Positions 35,143 through 43,651 of a DNA stretch of 64,000 nucleotides are shown piece after piece. The DNA comes from Bacteroidota bacterium (GTDB lineage Bacteria; Bacteroidota; Bacteroidia; 2-12-FULL-35-15). The stretch spans positions 1,005,221-1,069,220 of the forward strand of contig JAOQAE010000002.1 of assembly GCA_025963725.1 (NCBI GenBank), given 5' to 3'. The translations under genes and the position numbers were made by a program. The notes below the pieces were generated by a model. The model had not been told where the DNA came from, ran no database searches, and worked only from the letters and a program-made list of their open reading frames with translations. The stretch's first letter is position 1. The number at the start of each line of letters is the position of its first letter.

Positions 35143-38016
35143 ATGCCCAACGATAATATAAGTGAAAGCGAATACCTCGAGGTGATCGGGGCACGCGTTC
35201 ACAACCTTAAAAATATAGATGTTACCATTCCCCGCAACAAGCTGGTTGTAATTACCGGGCTGAGCGGCAGCGGTAAATCCTCGCTTGCCTTCGACACCAT
35301 TTACGCGGAAGGACAGCGCCGCTACATCGAAAGCTTTTCCGCATACGCACGCCAGTTCCTCGGAAGCATGGAGCGCCCCGATGTGGATAAGATCACCGGC
35401 CTCAGCCCCGTGATCTCCATCGAGCAGAAAACGGTCAATAAAAATCCGCGCTCCACTGTTGGAACAATCACTGAGATCTACGATTTTCTCCGCCTGTTGT
35501 ATGCCCGTGCATCCGATGCATACAGCTATGTAACGGGAGAAAAAATGGTCCGCTATTCCGATGACCAGATCCTTAACCTGATCCAGGAAAATTTTGATAA
35601 CAAGAAAGTGCTGATCCTCGCCCCTATCGTAAAAGGCCGTAAAGGACATTACCGCGAGCTGTTCGAGCAGATCAAAAAATGGGGCTACCTTCGCGCACGC
35701 GTGGATGGGGAAGTGATCGAGCTTACCAAGCGCATCCAGCTGGACCGTTACAAGGTGCACGACATCGAGATCGTGATCGACCGCCTCGAGGTGAATGCAG
35801 AATCGCGGCAGCGCATTAATGAATCATTGCAGCTGGCTATGAAGCAGGGAAAAGGCATCATCATGGTGCAGCCTTTTGAATCGGGCTCGCTGGAAGATAA
35901 ATACGGCAAGGTGCAGTATTTCAGCCGACACCTCATGTGCCCTACATCGGGCATCTCTTACGATGAGCCGCAGCCGAACCTGTTCTCCTTCAACTCGCCT
36001 TACGGCGCCTGCCCGAAATGCAACGGGCTTGGCGTAGTTTCCGAGATCGACATCAACAAGATCATCCCGAATAAAAAAACCAGCATCCGCAAAGGTGCCA
36101 TCGCTCCCATCGGACCGCACAAAGGAACGTGGATCTTCAAGCAGCTCGAAGCCATCGGCGACAAGTACGGCTTTACGCTCGATACTCCCGTGGAGGATAT
36201 TTCGGACGAAGCGATCAACACCATCCTGTTCGGCTCCGACGAGATCTTCAAGATCAAGCAATATGCCGACAGCTCTGCAACAAGCTACAGCGTGGCATTT
36301 GAGGGTATCGCAAATTTCATCGTAAAGCAGAACGACGAGCAAAGCTCCCCTACCATCGAGAAATGGATCCAGGGGTTCATGAATAAAGTGGACTGCCCTA
36401 CCTGCCACGGCACACGCCTCAAAAAGGAAGCGCTGCATTTCAAGATCGACAAGAAAAATATTTCCGAGCTTTCTGAAATGGGGATCCTTGAGCTGAAGAA
36501 TTGGTTTAAAGATGTTGAAAAGCGGATCGACAACAAGCAAAATACCATTGCAAAAGAAGTATTGAAGGAGATCAGGTCGCGCATCGATTTCCTGCTTGAT
36601 GTGGGCCTCGATTACTTAACACTGAACCGCAGCTCCCGCACGCTTTCGGGCGGCGAGGCACAACGCATCCGCCTTGCCACGCAGATCGGCTCACAGCTGG
36701 TGGGTGTGCTGTACATCCTGGATGAGCCGAGCATCGGACTGCACCAGCGCGATAATGTACGCCTGATCAATGCGCTGAAGAACCTGAAGGAGATCGGCAA
36801 TTCGGTGCTGGTAGTGGAGCACGATAAGGAGATGATCCTCGCGGCCGACCATGTGCTGGATATTGGCCCGGCAGCGGGAGTTCACGGCGGACAAGTGATC
36901 GCGCAGGGAACGCCGAAAGAGATCTTAAAATTCCATACGCTTACTTCCGATTATATCAACGGGATCAAAGGGATCAAAGTGCCGGCGCAGCGCAGGAAAG
37001 GAACCGGCAAATCATTATACCTGAGAGGCGCGAACGGAAATAACCTGAAGAATGTTTCGGTGGAGCTCCCTCTTGGCAAGCTGATCTGCGTTACCGGCGT
37101 ATCCGGCAGCGGCAAATCCACGCTCATCAATGAAACCCTCTACCCGATCCTCAACAAGCATTTTTACCGCGCCGAAAAAAAGCCGATGCCGTACAAATCG
37201 ATCATGGGCCTCGAGCACATCGATAAGGTAATTGATATTGACCAGTCGCCGATCGGCCGCACCCCGCGGAGCAACCCGGCCACCTATACCAACGTATTCT
37301 CCGACATCCGAAACCTTTTTGCAGAGATCCCGGAAGCAAAGATCAGGGGCTACAAAGCAGGCCGCTTCTCCTTCAACGTGAAAGGCGGACGCTGCGAAAC
37401 CTGCCAGGGCGCCGGGTTGCGCACCATTGAAATGAATTTCCTGCCGGATGTGTATGTGAACTGCGAAGCCTGCAACGGCAAGCGCTACAACAAGGAAACG
37501 CTGGAGATCCGTTACAAGGGAAAATCAATCAGCGATGTGCTGAACATGACGATCGATAATGCGGTGGAATTTTTCACGAGCATTCCCTCCATCATCCAGA
37601 AAATAAGAACGCTTCACGATGTAGGCCTTGGATATATCACACTCGGGCAGCAAAGCACAACCCTTTCCGGCGGCGAAGCTCAGCGCGTAAAGCTGGCGAC
37701 GGAATTATCGAAGCGCGATACAGGCAACACATTCTATATCCTTGATGAGCCTACTACCGGGCTGCATTTCGAAGACATCCGCATCCTGCTGGAGGTGCTC
37801 GACAAATTAGTTGAGAGTGGCAACACGGTACTCGTGATCGAACACAACATGGATATCATCAAAGTGGCCGATCATATCATCGACCTCGGGCCCGAAGGCG
37901 GAAACGGCGGCGGGCAGATCCTTTGCGAAGGAACGCCGGAGGAAGTGATCAAGAACAAGCAGAGCTTTACCGCGAAGTATTTAAAGGAAGAGCTGAAGGG
38001 AGCGAAGAGCTTTTAG
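35143..38016 (+). CDS. uvrA: excinuclease ABC subunit A
   Basis: A 957-residue damage-recognition ATPase of nucleotide-excision repair. It has two ABC modules: Walker [10 protein letters not shown] near residue 39 and GVSGSGKST near residue 648. Signature [15 protein letters not shown] is near 505 and [15 protein letters not shown] near 842, and the Walker B sequences are LDEPSIGL and LDEPTTGLH. Zinc modules are visible as CPKC within the insertion and CETC...CEAC after the second Walker A. Length is typical. It works with UvrB to load UvrC on bulky lesions. Monocistronic with its own promoter; followed by a repeat-bearing gap. Confidence 0.97.
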   Translation: MPNDNISESEYLEVIGARVHNLKNIDVTIPRNKLVVITGLSGSGKSSLAFDTIYAEGQRRYIESFSAYARQFLGSMERPDVDKITGLSPVISIEQKTVNKNPRSTVGTITEIYDFLRLLYARASDAYSYVTGEKMVRYSDDQILNLIQENFDNKKVLILAPIVKGRKGHYRELFEQIKKWGYLRARVDGEVIELTKRIQLDRYKVHDIEIVIDRLEVNAESRQRINESLQLAMKQGKGIIMVQPFESGSLEDKYGKVQYFSRHLMCPTSGISYDEPQPNLFSFNSPYGACPKCNGLGVVSEIDINKIIPNKKTSIRKGAIAPIGPHKGTWIFKQLEAIGDKYGFTLDTPVEDISDEAINTILFGSDEIFKIKQYADSSATSYSVAFEGIANFIVKQNDEQSSPTIEKWIQGFMNKVDCPTCHGTRLKKEALHFKIDKKNISELSEMGILELKNWFKDVEKRIDNKQNTIAKEVLKEIRSRIDFLLDVGLDYLTLNRSSRTLSGGEAQRIRLATQIGSQLVGVLYILDEPSIGLHQRDNVRLINALKNLKEIGNSVLVVEHDKEMILAADHVLDIGPAAGVHGGQVIAQGTPKEILKFHTLTSDYINGIKGIKVPAQRRKGTGKSLYLRGANGNNLKNVSVELPLGKLICVTGVSGSGKSTLINETLYPILNKHFYRAEKKPMPYKSIMGLEHIDKVIDIDQSPIGRTPRSNPATYTNVFSDIRNLFAEIPEAKIRGYKAGRFSFNVKGGRCETCQGAGLRTIEMNFLPDVYVNCEACNGKRYNKETLEIRYKGKSISDVLNMTIDNAVEFFTSIPSIIQKIRTLHDVGLGYITLGQQSTTLSGGEAQRVKLATELSKRDTGNTFYILDEPTTGLHFEDIRILLEVLDKLVESGNTVLVIEHNMDIIKVADHIIDLGPEGGNGGGQILCEGTPEEVIKNKQSFTAKYLKEELKGAKSF

Positions 38017-38085
38017 TATATTCGTAATTGTAATAAGTAAATTAGTAACGTATTATGGCGTATTTCTGTACTGAATTTTATTCGC

Positions 38086-38173
38086 GTCAGTTCGAGTAGC
38101 GAGGTACGAGCATATCGAGAACAAGCCCACCCGCTTTCTCGATACTCTCCCTTCGGTCGAACTCGAAATGACC
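38086..38173. repeat. inverted TTCGAGTAGCGAG-type repeat pair
   Basis: The left arm (38086-38122) begins GTCAGTTCGAGTAGCGAG. The right arm (38135-38173), read on the other strand, begins GGTCATTTCGAGTTCGACC. The arms would pair over most of their length around a short centre. The family is related to the repeats at 9791 and 12899. Confidence 0.6.
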
Positions 38174-38241
38174 ATACACAGATTCGTAAATTAGCATAGA
38201 CTCGTAATAAGTAAATAGATATAAAATTAGTATTTCGCAGT

Positions 38242-38955
38242 ATGACAAACCATGATGAAGATAAGATCCGCAAGGCATTTGCAAACAAGGATTGGAATGA
38301 TATAAAGGCCACCGACTCCTGGCAGATCTTCAAGATCATGAGCGAGTTTGTGGAAGGCTTTGAGAAGATGAGCCGGATCGGGCCATGCGTTTCTATTTTC
38401 GGATCCGCGCGGACAAAGCCGGAAAATCCTTATTACAAGCTGGCGGAACAGATCGCCTATAAATTAACGAAAGAAGGATACGGCGTTATTTCCGGCGGAG
38501 GCCCGGGTATTATGGAAGCTGCAAACAAAGGCGCCAGGGCCGGCGGAGGAAAATCCGTGGGACTGAACATCGTGCTTCCCTTCGAGCAGTTCTCCAACCC
38601 TTTTGTGGATAACGACAAGAACATCAACTTCGATTATTTCTTCGTGCGCAAGACCATCTTCCTGAAATATTCACAGGGATTCATTGCCATGCCCGGCGGG
38701 TTCGGCACGCTGGATGAGCTTTTTGAGGCCATCACGCTGATCCAGACAAACAAGGTAGCGCACTTCCCGATCGTGCTGATCGGAAAAAAATACTGGGAAG
38801 GATTGATCGCATGGGTTAAGGACACCATGCTGCTGCAGGAGCATAACATCAGCGAAAAGGACCTCGAGCTGTTCCACATCGTGGATGAAGCCGATGAGGC
38901 CGTAGCGATCATCACAGAGTTCTACTCGAAGTACCTGCTCAAACCCAACTTCTAA
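38242..38955 (+). CDS. LOG family protein (cytokinin riboside 5'-monophosphate phosphoribohydrolase type)
   Basis: A 237-residue Rossmann-fold protein of the LOG/TIGR00730 group. The signature residues are present: VISGGGPGIMEAANKGAR (nucleotide loop) and MPGGFGTLDELFEAITLIQ with the PGGxGTxxE motif around residue 152. These enzymes release the base from AMP-type nucleotides and were formerly annotated as lysine decarboxylases. The physiological substrate in Bacteroidota is not settled. The stop and the next start share one base (TAATG), so translation is coupled to the secreted protein downstream. Confidence 0.92.
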   Translation: MTNHDEDKIRKAFANKDWNDIKATDSWQIFKIMSEFVEGFEKMSRIGPCVSIFGSARTKPENPYYKLAEQIAYKLTKEGYGVISGGGPGIMEAANKGARAGGGKSVGLNIVLPFEQFSNPFVDNDKNINFDYFFVRKTIFLKYSQGFIAMPGGFGTLDELFEAITLIQTNKVAHFPIVLIGKKYWEGLIAWVKDTMLLQEHNISEKDLELFHIVDEADEAVAIITEFYSKYLLKPNF

Positions 38956-40073
38956 TGAAAAACCGTTCCCTCTTGCCTGCCGCCCTGCTGATGATCTTTT
39001 TTTCAGCCGCACAGGCACAGGATGGTACCGGCTATTATTTCGACAATACCAATCACCTCAATGTATTCGATCATGGCGTGCCGCATGAGATCGCAAGCCT
39101 GGCGGTTTCCGATCCTTTGTTCGGCTGCGATTACATGGCCTACACGGATGAGAAGAACAGCTTTATGCTGTACTACGCCAGCGACAAGCGCACACTCGAA
39201 GAGCGGCCACCCTCCTTTGCGGTAGCAACCGATTATGCCCTTGTTTACAAAACCCAGAAGCGGTTAATGATCTGCGAGAAAGGCGAAAAAAAGCTTTTAT
39301 CGAAATTTGCAGGCGATGTGTTTGCCGATGATTCCATTGTTGTATGGCAGTCGGAATTCGATGGAAGCATCATGGCCTACAGCGATGGAGAAGTTGTAAC
39401 GGTAGAGCCTGCCGTTTCTTCGCAGGTGATCAGGGACGGAAAAACAGGTGTGAACCTTTTTGCATACAACGACCTTAATTACGATTTCAAAATATATTAT
39501 AAAGGGGAAGTGCATGCCACTGGCGGCACAAGGGTAACCAACTACGCCTGCGGAAAAGACATTGTTGCCTTCCAGGATAATTTCAGGAACAACTTCAGCG
39601 TATTTTATAAAGGTGAAACAAAGGTGATCAGCGAAAAGATCGTAAAGGACTTTGTGGTTTGTAATGAGCTGGTGGCATTCGTTGATGAGAACGATAACTT
39701 TTTCATTTATTACAAAGGCCGCCTGCTGAAGATCGATACGTATGCCCCGGAATATTTTTTCGGCAAGGATAATATCCTTTGCTATTCCTACCAGTCGCAA
39801 CTAAAGATCGTGTATGAAGGAAAGATCACCGTTGAGCAGAATGTGGAACAGCAGAACGTTAGCCCCGGTTCCAATTGTGTGCTTTATACCACCAACAGCG
39901 GCAAGGCAAAATACTTTTACAAAGGAAGGATCATCAGCAATTTTTATGTGCCGCAGCCTTTTACAAGGGAGCTTCACAACGACCTGCCGGTATTCACTTA
40001 CGGTGACAACACCATTGCATTCCTTTTCAATGAGATGATCTTTGAATATGGCGCCCGCCCGGGTTCGCAATAA
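38955..40073 (+). CDS. secreted repeat protein with YYKG units
   Basis: A 372-residue protein with a signal peptide (about 1-21, ending A-Q-A-Q). The mature part is about seven repeats of roughly 45 residues. Each ends in an aromatic, Y-Y-K-G-E or F-Y-K-G-E type motif and carries hydrophobic strands with V-A-F-x-D-x-N, as expected for a beta-propeller or solenoid. No known family recognised. It is translationally coupled (TAATG) to the LOG gene. It is followed by the large repeat-bearing gap. Confidence 0.75.
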   Translation: MKNRSLLPAALLMIFFSAAQAQDGTGYYFDNTNHLNVFDHGVPHEIASLAVSDPLFGCDYMAYTDEKNSFMLYYASDKRTLEERPPSFAVATDYALVYKTQKRLMICEKGEKKLLSKFAGDVFADDSIVVWQSEFDGSIMAYSDGEVVTVEPAVSSQVIRDGKTGVNLFAYNDLNYDFKIYYKGEVHATGGTRVTNYACGKDIVAFQDNFRNNFSVFYKGETKVISEKIVKDFVVCNELVAFVDENDNFFIYYKGRLLKIDTYAPEYFFGKDNILCYSYQSQLKIVYEGKITVEQNVEQQNVSPGSNCVLYTTNSGKAKYFYKGRIISNFYVPQPFTRELHNDLPVFTYGDNTIAFLFNEMIFEYGARPGSQ

Positions 40074-40158
40074 TCCGCTTCTGCGGGCTATTAACAAGGT
40101 AAACTTCCGGAGTATCTTTTGTTCACTACTTATTAGCCGGCTTCTGTGTAAACAGGCC

Positions 40159-40572
40159 GCTCCTACGGAGCTTGTATTAGACTTTAATGAAGAAATGGCA
40201 ACATACAGGCCGCCCCGCTGGGGCTATAAGAGTTCCGTAAAAGCGATGTGTTTATAACACAACATCCGGTATTACTTTTCAACTCCGGAGGAGCATCCCG
40301 CTAGTACACAGAGAAATATACGCAGCTCCGGAGGAGCGACCTGTTTATAACCACAACATCCGCTATTTTATTTTTCAGCTCCATAGGAGCGACCTGTTAA
40401 AATACACACAGAAAGTAGCTCCGGAGAAGCATATTATTAATAACAGAAAGAACCTGCCAAATCCCAGAGCTCCGGAGGAGCGAATTATAAATCTCTTCTA
40501 TCGTTTTTATAAACTGTTAATAATTTTTTCTGATTCCGCGCAAATAAATCACCGGCTCCGGAACGCTACATC
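40159..40572. repeat. array of GCTCCGGAGGAGC-type palindromes
   Basis: At least seven short palindromic units of the GCTCC-n-GGAGC kind occupy a 726-bp gap with no gene (40074-40799): 40159-40171, 40212-40224 (GCCCC/GGGGC), 40283-40294, 40324-40336, 40378-40390, 40418-40430 and 40469-40481. A decayed copy lies near 40555. Several are followed by GACCTGTTTATAAC or a variant. Related copies are at 53556-53568 and 53604-53618. The remainder of the gap (40573-40711) shows nothing. Confidence 0.8.
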
Positions 40573-40711
40573 CTTTCATTTATAATAGTTTCAAGCCATC
40601 ACCGACATACTCCTCACTACTACAAAATTCAATCTCAGCCAGCAGGGTTATTAACAAAACACTGTTTGTAATTACAATTAAGGGTACATCCGAACCTCTT
40701 CCAAATTAGAA

Positions 40712-40719
40712 TAGTTTTG
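40712..40719 (+). promoter_or_regulatory. -7 promoter box TAGTTTTG
   Basis: TAGTTTTG fits TAnnTTTG and lies 80 bp before the ATG chosen for the envelope barrel gene. It supports the start at 40800 and a transcript with a leader. No convincing -33 box was seen. Confidence 0.4.
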
Positions 40720-40799
40720 TTCAACATGGTAATTAGGGATTTTGGGAGTTTGTGCAGCTTAATGAATGCTACAGTTATTTTACATTTAACATAAGTAAT

Positions 40800-42116
40800 A
40801 TGATAAAGAAAATCTTACTCTCCTTTTTTGCACTCTTTGCTCTCCTGCTCGGCGCAAATGCTCAAACGCCTCATAAACAAAAACAATTACCTTCACTGGC
40901 GCTCGGCGTAGGGATCCTTTCTTTCAACGGCGACGTAGGGAACGGCGTTAACCTCAGCTCCTTCAGCCGCATCAGGGGCGGCTACAACCTCGCAATAGAA
41001 CAGCGCATCGGGAAGTACATCGGCGTTTCACTGAACGGGCTTTATGGAAAGCTGGCCGACAGCGACAACCTGAAGAACAGCAATAAGAATTTCCAGACAC
41101 CGGTCATGCAGGGCGACCTGAACCTTGTGATCCATTTTGACAATGACTTTGTATTTAAACGCACAAGCGCTTTTGCACCTTACCTCTCCGCGGGCTTTGG
41201 CTACCTGATGTTTGATCCGCACGGCGACCTTGAAGACAAGAACGGCATAAAATACAATTACTGGTCCGACGGCACCATCCGCGACCTTTCTGAAACTGAC
41301 ACCAATTCCGCAAGCGCAGTGCTGATCCAGCGCGATTACAAATACGAAACAAAATTAAAGGATTCGGCAGTTAACTATTCACGCAGCACATTTGCGATCC
41401 CGCTTACGCTTGGCTTTAACCTGAAGCTGAGCGACAACGTGGGGATCAACCTTGCAGCAACGTATTGTATGACAATGACCGATTACATTGATAATTACAA
41501 AGTGGGAAAGAATGACAATTACATATTTGCACATGTAGCCCTCAAATACAGCTTCGGCAAGCCTTATGACGACAGCCCGGAAATTTACCAGTCGGTGGAT
41601 TTCTCTTCCCTCGAAAAGCTGGATACTGACGGCGATGGCGTGAACGACGGTGACGACCGCTGCCCGGGTACTCCCAAGGGTGTGAAGACCAGCAACCATG
41701 GCTGTCCGATCGACGACGATGACGATGGAGTGCCGGATTACCGCGATAAGGAATTGAAGACAGCAAAAGGAACGCTTGTAGATGAGAATGGTGTTACGGT
41801 TACCGACAAGGAGATCGCCGACAGGCAAGTGCAGTGGGATTCCCTTGCAACCGAAAGAAGCGAGCTGTTCAATGAAAACCCAAGCCTTGCATACTTAAAA
41901 AGTGTGGATGCAAAAGCGGCAGAGCTCAGAAAAGCAAATCCGAATGCAGCGGCATACAGCAAGATCCCCGCACCATTGAAGCCTGCGGATAAGGACAACG
42001 ACGGCTATATTTCCTCTGCCGAGATCGCAGCAGCCATCGACTCTTTCTTTGAAGGCGATTCAGCGTTCACCGTGGAGAGGCTGAACGACCTGATCGATTA
42101 TTTCTTTGAACAGTAA
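40800..42116 (+). CDS. outer-membrane beta-barrel protein with TSP3 repeats and an EF-hand
   Basis: A 438-residue protein. The ATG at 40800 is chosen because it starts a clean signal peptide (ends A-N-A-Q, about residue 22); an in-frame ATG 48 bp upstream would spoil it. Residues 25-270 look like an eight- to ten-stranded beta-barrel. Then comes a thrombospondin type 3 calcium-binding repeat (DTDGDGVNDGDDRCPGTPKG and following, about 280-320), and near the end an EF-hand loop DKDNDGYISSAE. There is no OmpA peptidoglycan domain. It is a paralogue of the gene at 43652 (shared YNYWSDGTIR block). Confidence 0.8.
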   Translation: MIKKILLSFFALFALLLGANAQTPHKQKQLPSLALGVGILSFNGDVGNGVNLSSFSRIRGGYNLAIEQRIGKYIGVSLNGLYGKLADSDNLKNSNKNFQTPVMQGDLNLVIHFDNDFVFKRTSAFAPYLSAGFGYLMFDPHGDLEDKNGIKYNYWSDGTIRDLSETDTNSASAVLIQRDYKYETKLKDSAVNYSRSTFAIPLTLGFNLKLSDNVGINLAATYCMTMTDYIDNYKVGKNDNYIFAHVALKYSFGKPYDDSPEIYQSVDFSSLEKLDTDGDGVNDGDDRCPGTPKGVKTSNHGCPIDDDDDGVPDYRDKELKTAKGTLVDENGVTVTDKEIADRQVQWDSLATERSELFNENPSLAYLKSVDAKAAELRKANPNAAAYSKIPAPLKPADKDNDGYISSAEIAAAIDSFFEGDSAFTVERLNDLIDYFFEQ

Positions 42117-42143
42117 CATATCAGAAACTAATACAATACATCT

Positions 42144-43574
42144 ATGTTAAAATACGGCGCACTCTTATTCAACACCATTGCATTGCTGGTGTATCAGTTT
42201 TTCTTTGCGGATGGCGTTACCATCACACAGAAGATCCCTTCGAGTGCAAAGCCTGAAACAGAGTTCACGGTAGAGCTCACGATCAGCAAAGGCTCTACCA
42301 GCGGGTTCGCAAAGCTGCAGCAGGACCTGCCGGAAGGCTTCACTGCCGTGCAGGACGATAACAACGGCGCTTCCTTTACCTTCAGCAATCAGTCCGTAAA
42401 GCTCATCTGGATGTCGCTCCCCGCTGATAAAGAATTCAAGGTGAAATACAAAGTGAAAGTTGCTGCGGGCGTTTCCGGCGATAAAACAATTGCAGGCAAA
42501 TTCTCTTATGTGGTCGATAATGTAAAGCAATCTATTGAGATCAGCCCTTCCGTGATCAATATCGAAGGGCCGGCAGCCGTTGCTACAAACACCACCACAC
42601 CAACACCGGATAATACGGCCGGCAATACAGGCACAACAACTCCAACACCGGATAACACTTCTACCACTGCTGCATCCACTACCACTGCTGCAAACGAGCC
42701 TTCCTCCATTACCTGCATCCGCAAGGCACCGGAAAATGCTACCGGCGACTTCACCGTGGAGATCACCATCAACAAAGGAAATGTGAGCGGCTTTGCAAAG
42801 CTGCTTGAAACGCTCCCGGCCGGCTTTACTGCCACACAGGGCGAATCGCAGGGAGCTTCCTTCAGCTTCAATGAAGGCAAAGTGAAGTATGTTTGGGTAT
42901 CCATGCCTGCCGTGCCCGAATTTAAGATCAGCTACAAGGTAAGTGTTGCCGCCGGATCAAGCGGGAACCATGCTATTGAGGGGATCTTCTCTTACATAGA
43001 GAACGATGAGACAAAAAAATATACGATCCCTGCAACCATTGTTTCCACAGGCGGAACAATGGCAAGCAATACATCAACAGATGCGACAACACCCGATAAT
43101 ACAACAAACACTGCAACGACTAATACGGCAACAACCAACACCGTAACTCCAACCGATAATTCTACTTCCACAGCGACAAACACCACCACGCCAACAGATA
43201 ATACAAGCACTGCAACCAATACCGACAATACAACTCCTGCAGATAATTCCACCAAAAACCTGTCGGCGACCAACATCCCGGCCCCGCAGGGAAATGTGAA
43301 CTACAAAGTGCAGATCGCAGCGCTGAGAAATGCGGTGGAAGCTGATAAGCTCGCTGCGCGATTCAACATCAATGAGCGCATCGACCAGGAAATGGCGAAC
43401 GGCTTAACCAAATACACAGTGGGCTCACACCCCGAGTACAAGGCTGCACGCGATGCACGTGAAACGATCAAATCCAAAGGCGTGAACGACGCTTTTGTTA
43501 CGGCATATAACAGCGGAAAGCGGATCACTGTGCAGGAAGCGCTGATGATCACCAGCCAGAAATGGTACCGATAA
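42144..43574 (+). CDS. exported protein with two repeat domains, Thr/Asn-rich linkers and a SPOR domain
   Basis: A 476-residue protein with an N-terminal hydrophobic signal or anchor (about 4-22). Two homologous domains of about 110 residues follow, each with F-T-V-E-(L/I)-T-I, S-G-F-A-K-L and F-K-(V/I) strands. They are separated by linkers rich in Thr, Asn, Pro and Asp. The last 85 residues (VNYKVQIAALRNAVEADKLAARF and following) form a SPOR domain, which binds denuded peptidoglycan at division sites. It lies 27 bp after the barrel gene and before the SPOR-rich paralogue. Confidence 0.78.
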   Translation: MLKYGALLFNTIALLVYQFFFADGVTITQKIPSSAKPETEFTVELTISKGSTSGFAKLQQDLPEGFTAVQDDNNGASFTFSNQSVKLIWMSLPADKEFKVKYKVKVAAGVSGDKTIAGKFSYVVDNVKQSIEISPSVINIEGPAAVATNTTTPTPDNTAGNTGTTTPTPDNTSTTAASTTTAANEPSSITCIRKAPENATGDFTVEITINKGNVSGFAKLLETLPAGFTATQGESQGASFSFNEGKVKYVWVSMPAVPEFKISYKVSVAAGSSGNHAIEGIFSYIENDETKKYTIPATIVSTGGTMASNTSTDATTPDNTTNTATTNTATTNTVTPTDNSTSTATNTTTPTDNTSTATNTDNTTPADNSTKNLSATNIPAPQGNVNYKVQIAALRNAVEADKLAARFNINERIDQEMANGLTKYTVGSHPEYKAARDARETIKSKGVNDAFVTAYNSGKRITVQEALMITSQKWYR

Positions 43575-43597
43575 AGTGCTGTAAAGCAACCACCCGG

Positions 43598-43636
43598 CTC
43601 AATTTAGCATCTTTACTGTGTTAAATTGAGTTTTTT
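43598..43636 (+). terminator. Rho-independent terminator
   Basis: Stem CTCAATTTA (43598-43606) pairs with TAAATTGAG (43622-43630) and is followed by six T. It ends the transcript of the SPOR protein; the next promoter box begins 2 bp later. Confidence 0.65.
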
Positions 43637-43638
43637 GT

Positions 43639-43646
43639 TATATTTG
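43639..43646 (+). promoter_or_regulatory. -7 promoter box TATATTTG
   Basis: TATATTTG fits TAnnTTTG and lies 5 bp before the ATG at 43652. Such a short leader is unusual, so the real start of translation could be slightly downstream or the message nearly leaderless. Confidence 0.45.
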
Positions 43647-43651
43647 CGTAT

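Noticed and set aside
40159-40572. Possible CRISPR array
   Set aside because: The repeated element is only about 13 bp, the spacings differ widely, and there are no cas genes nearby.
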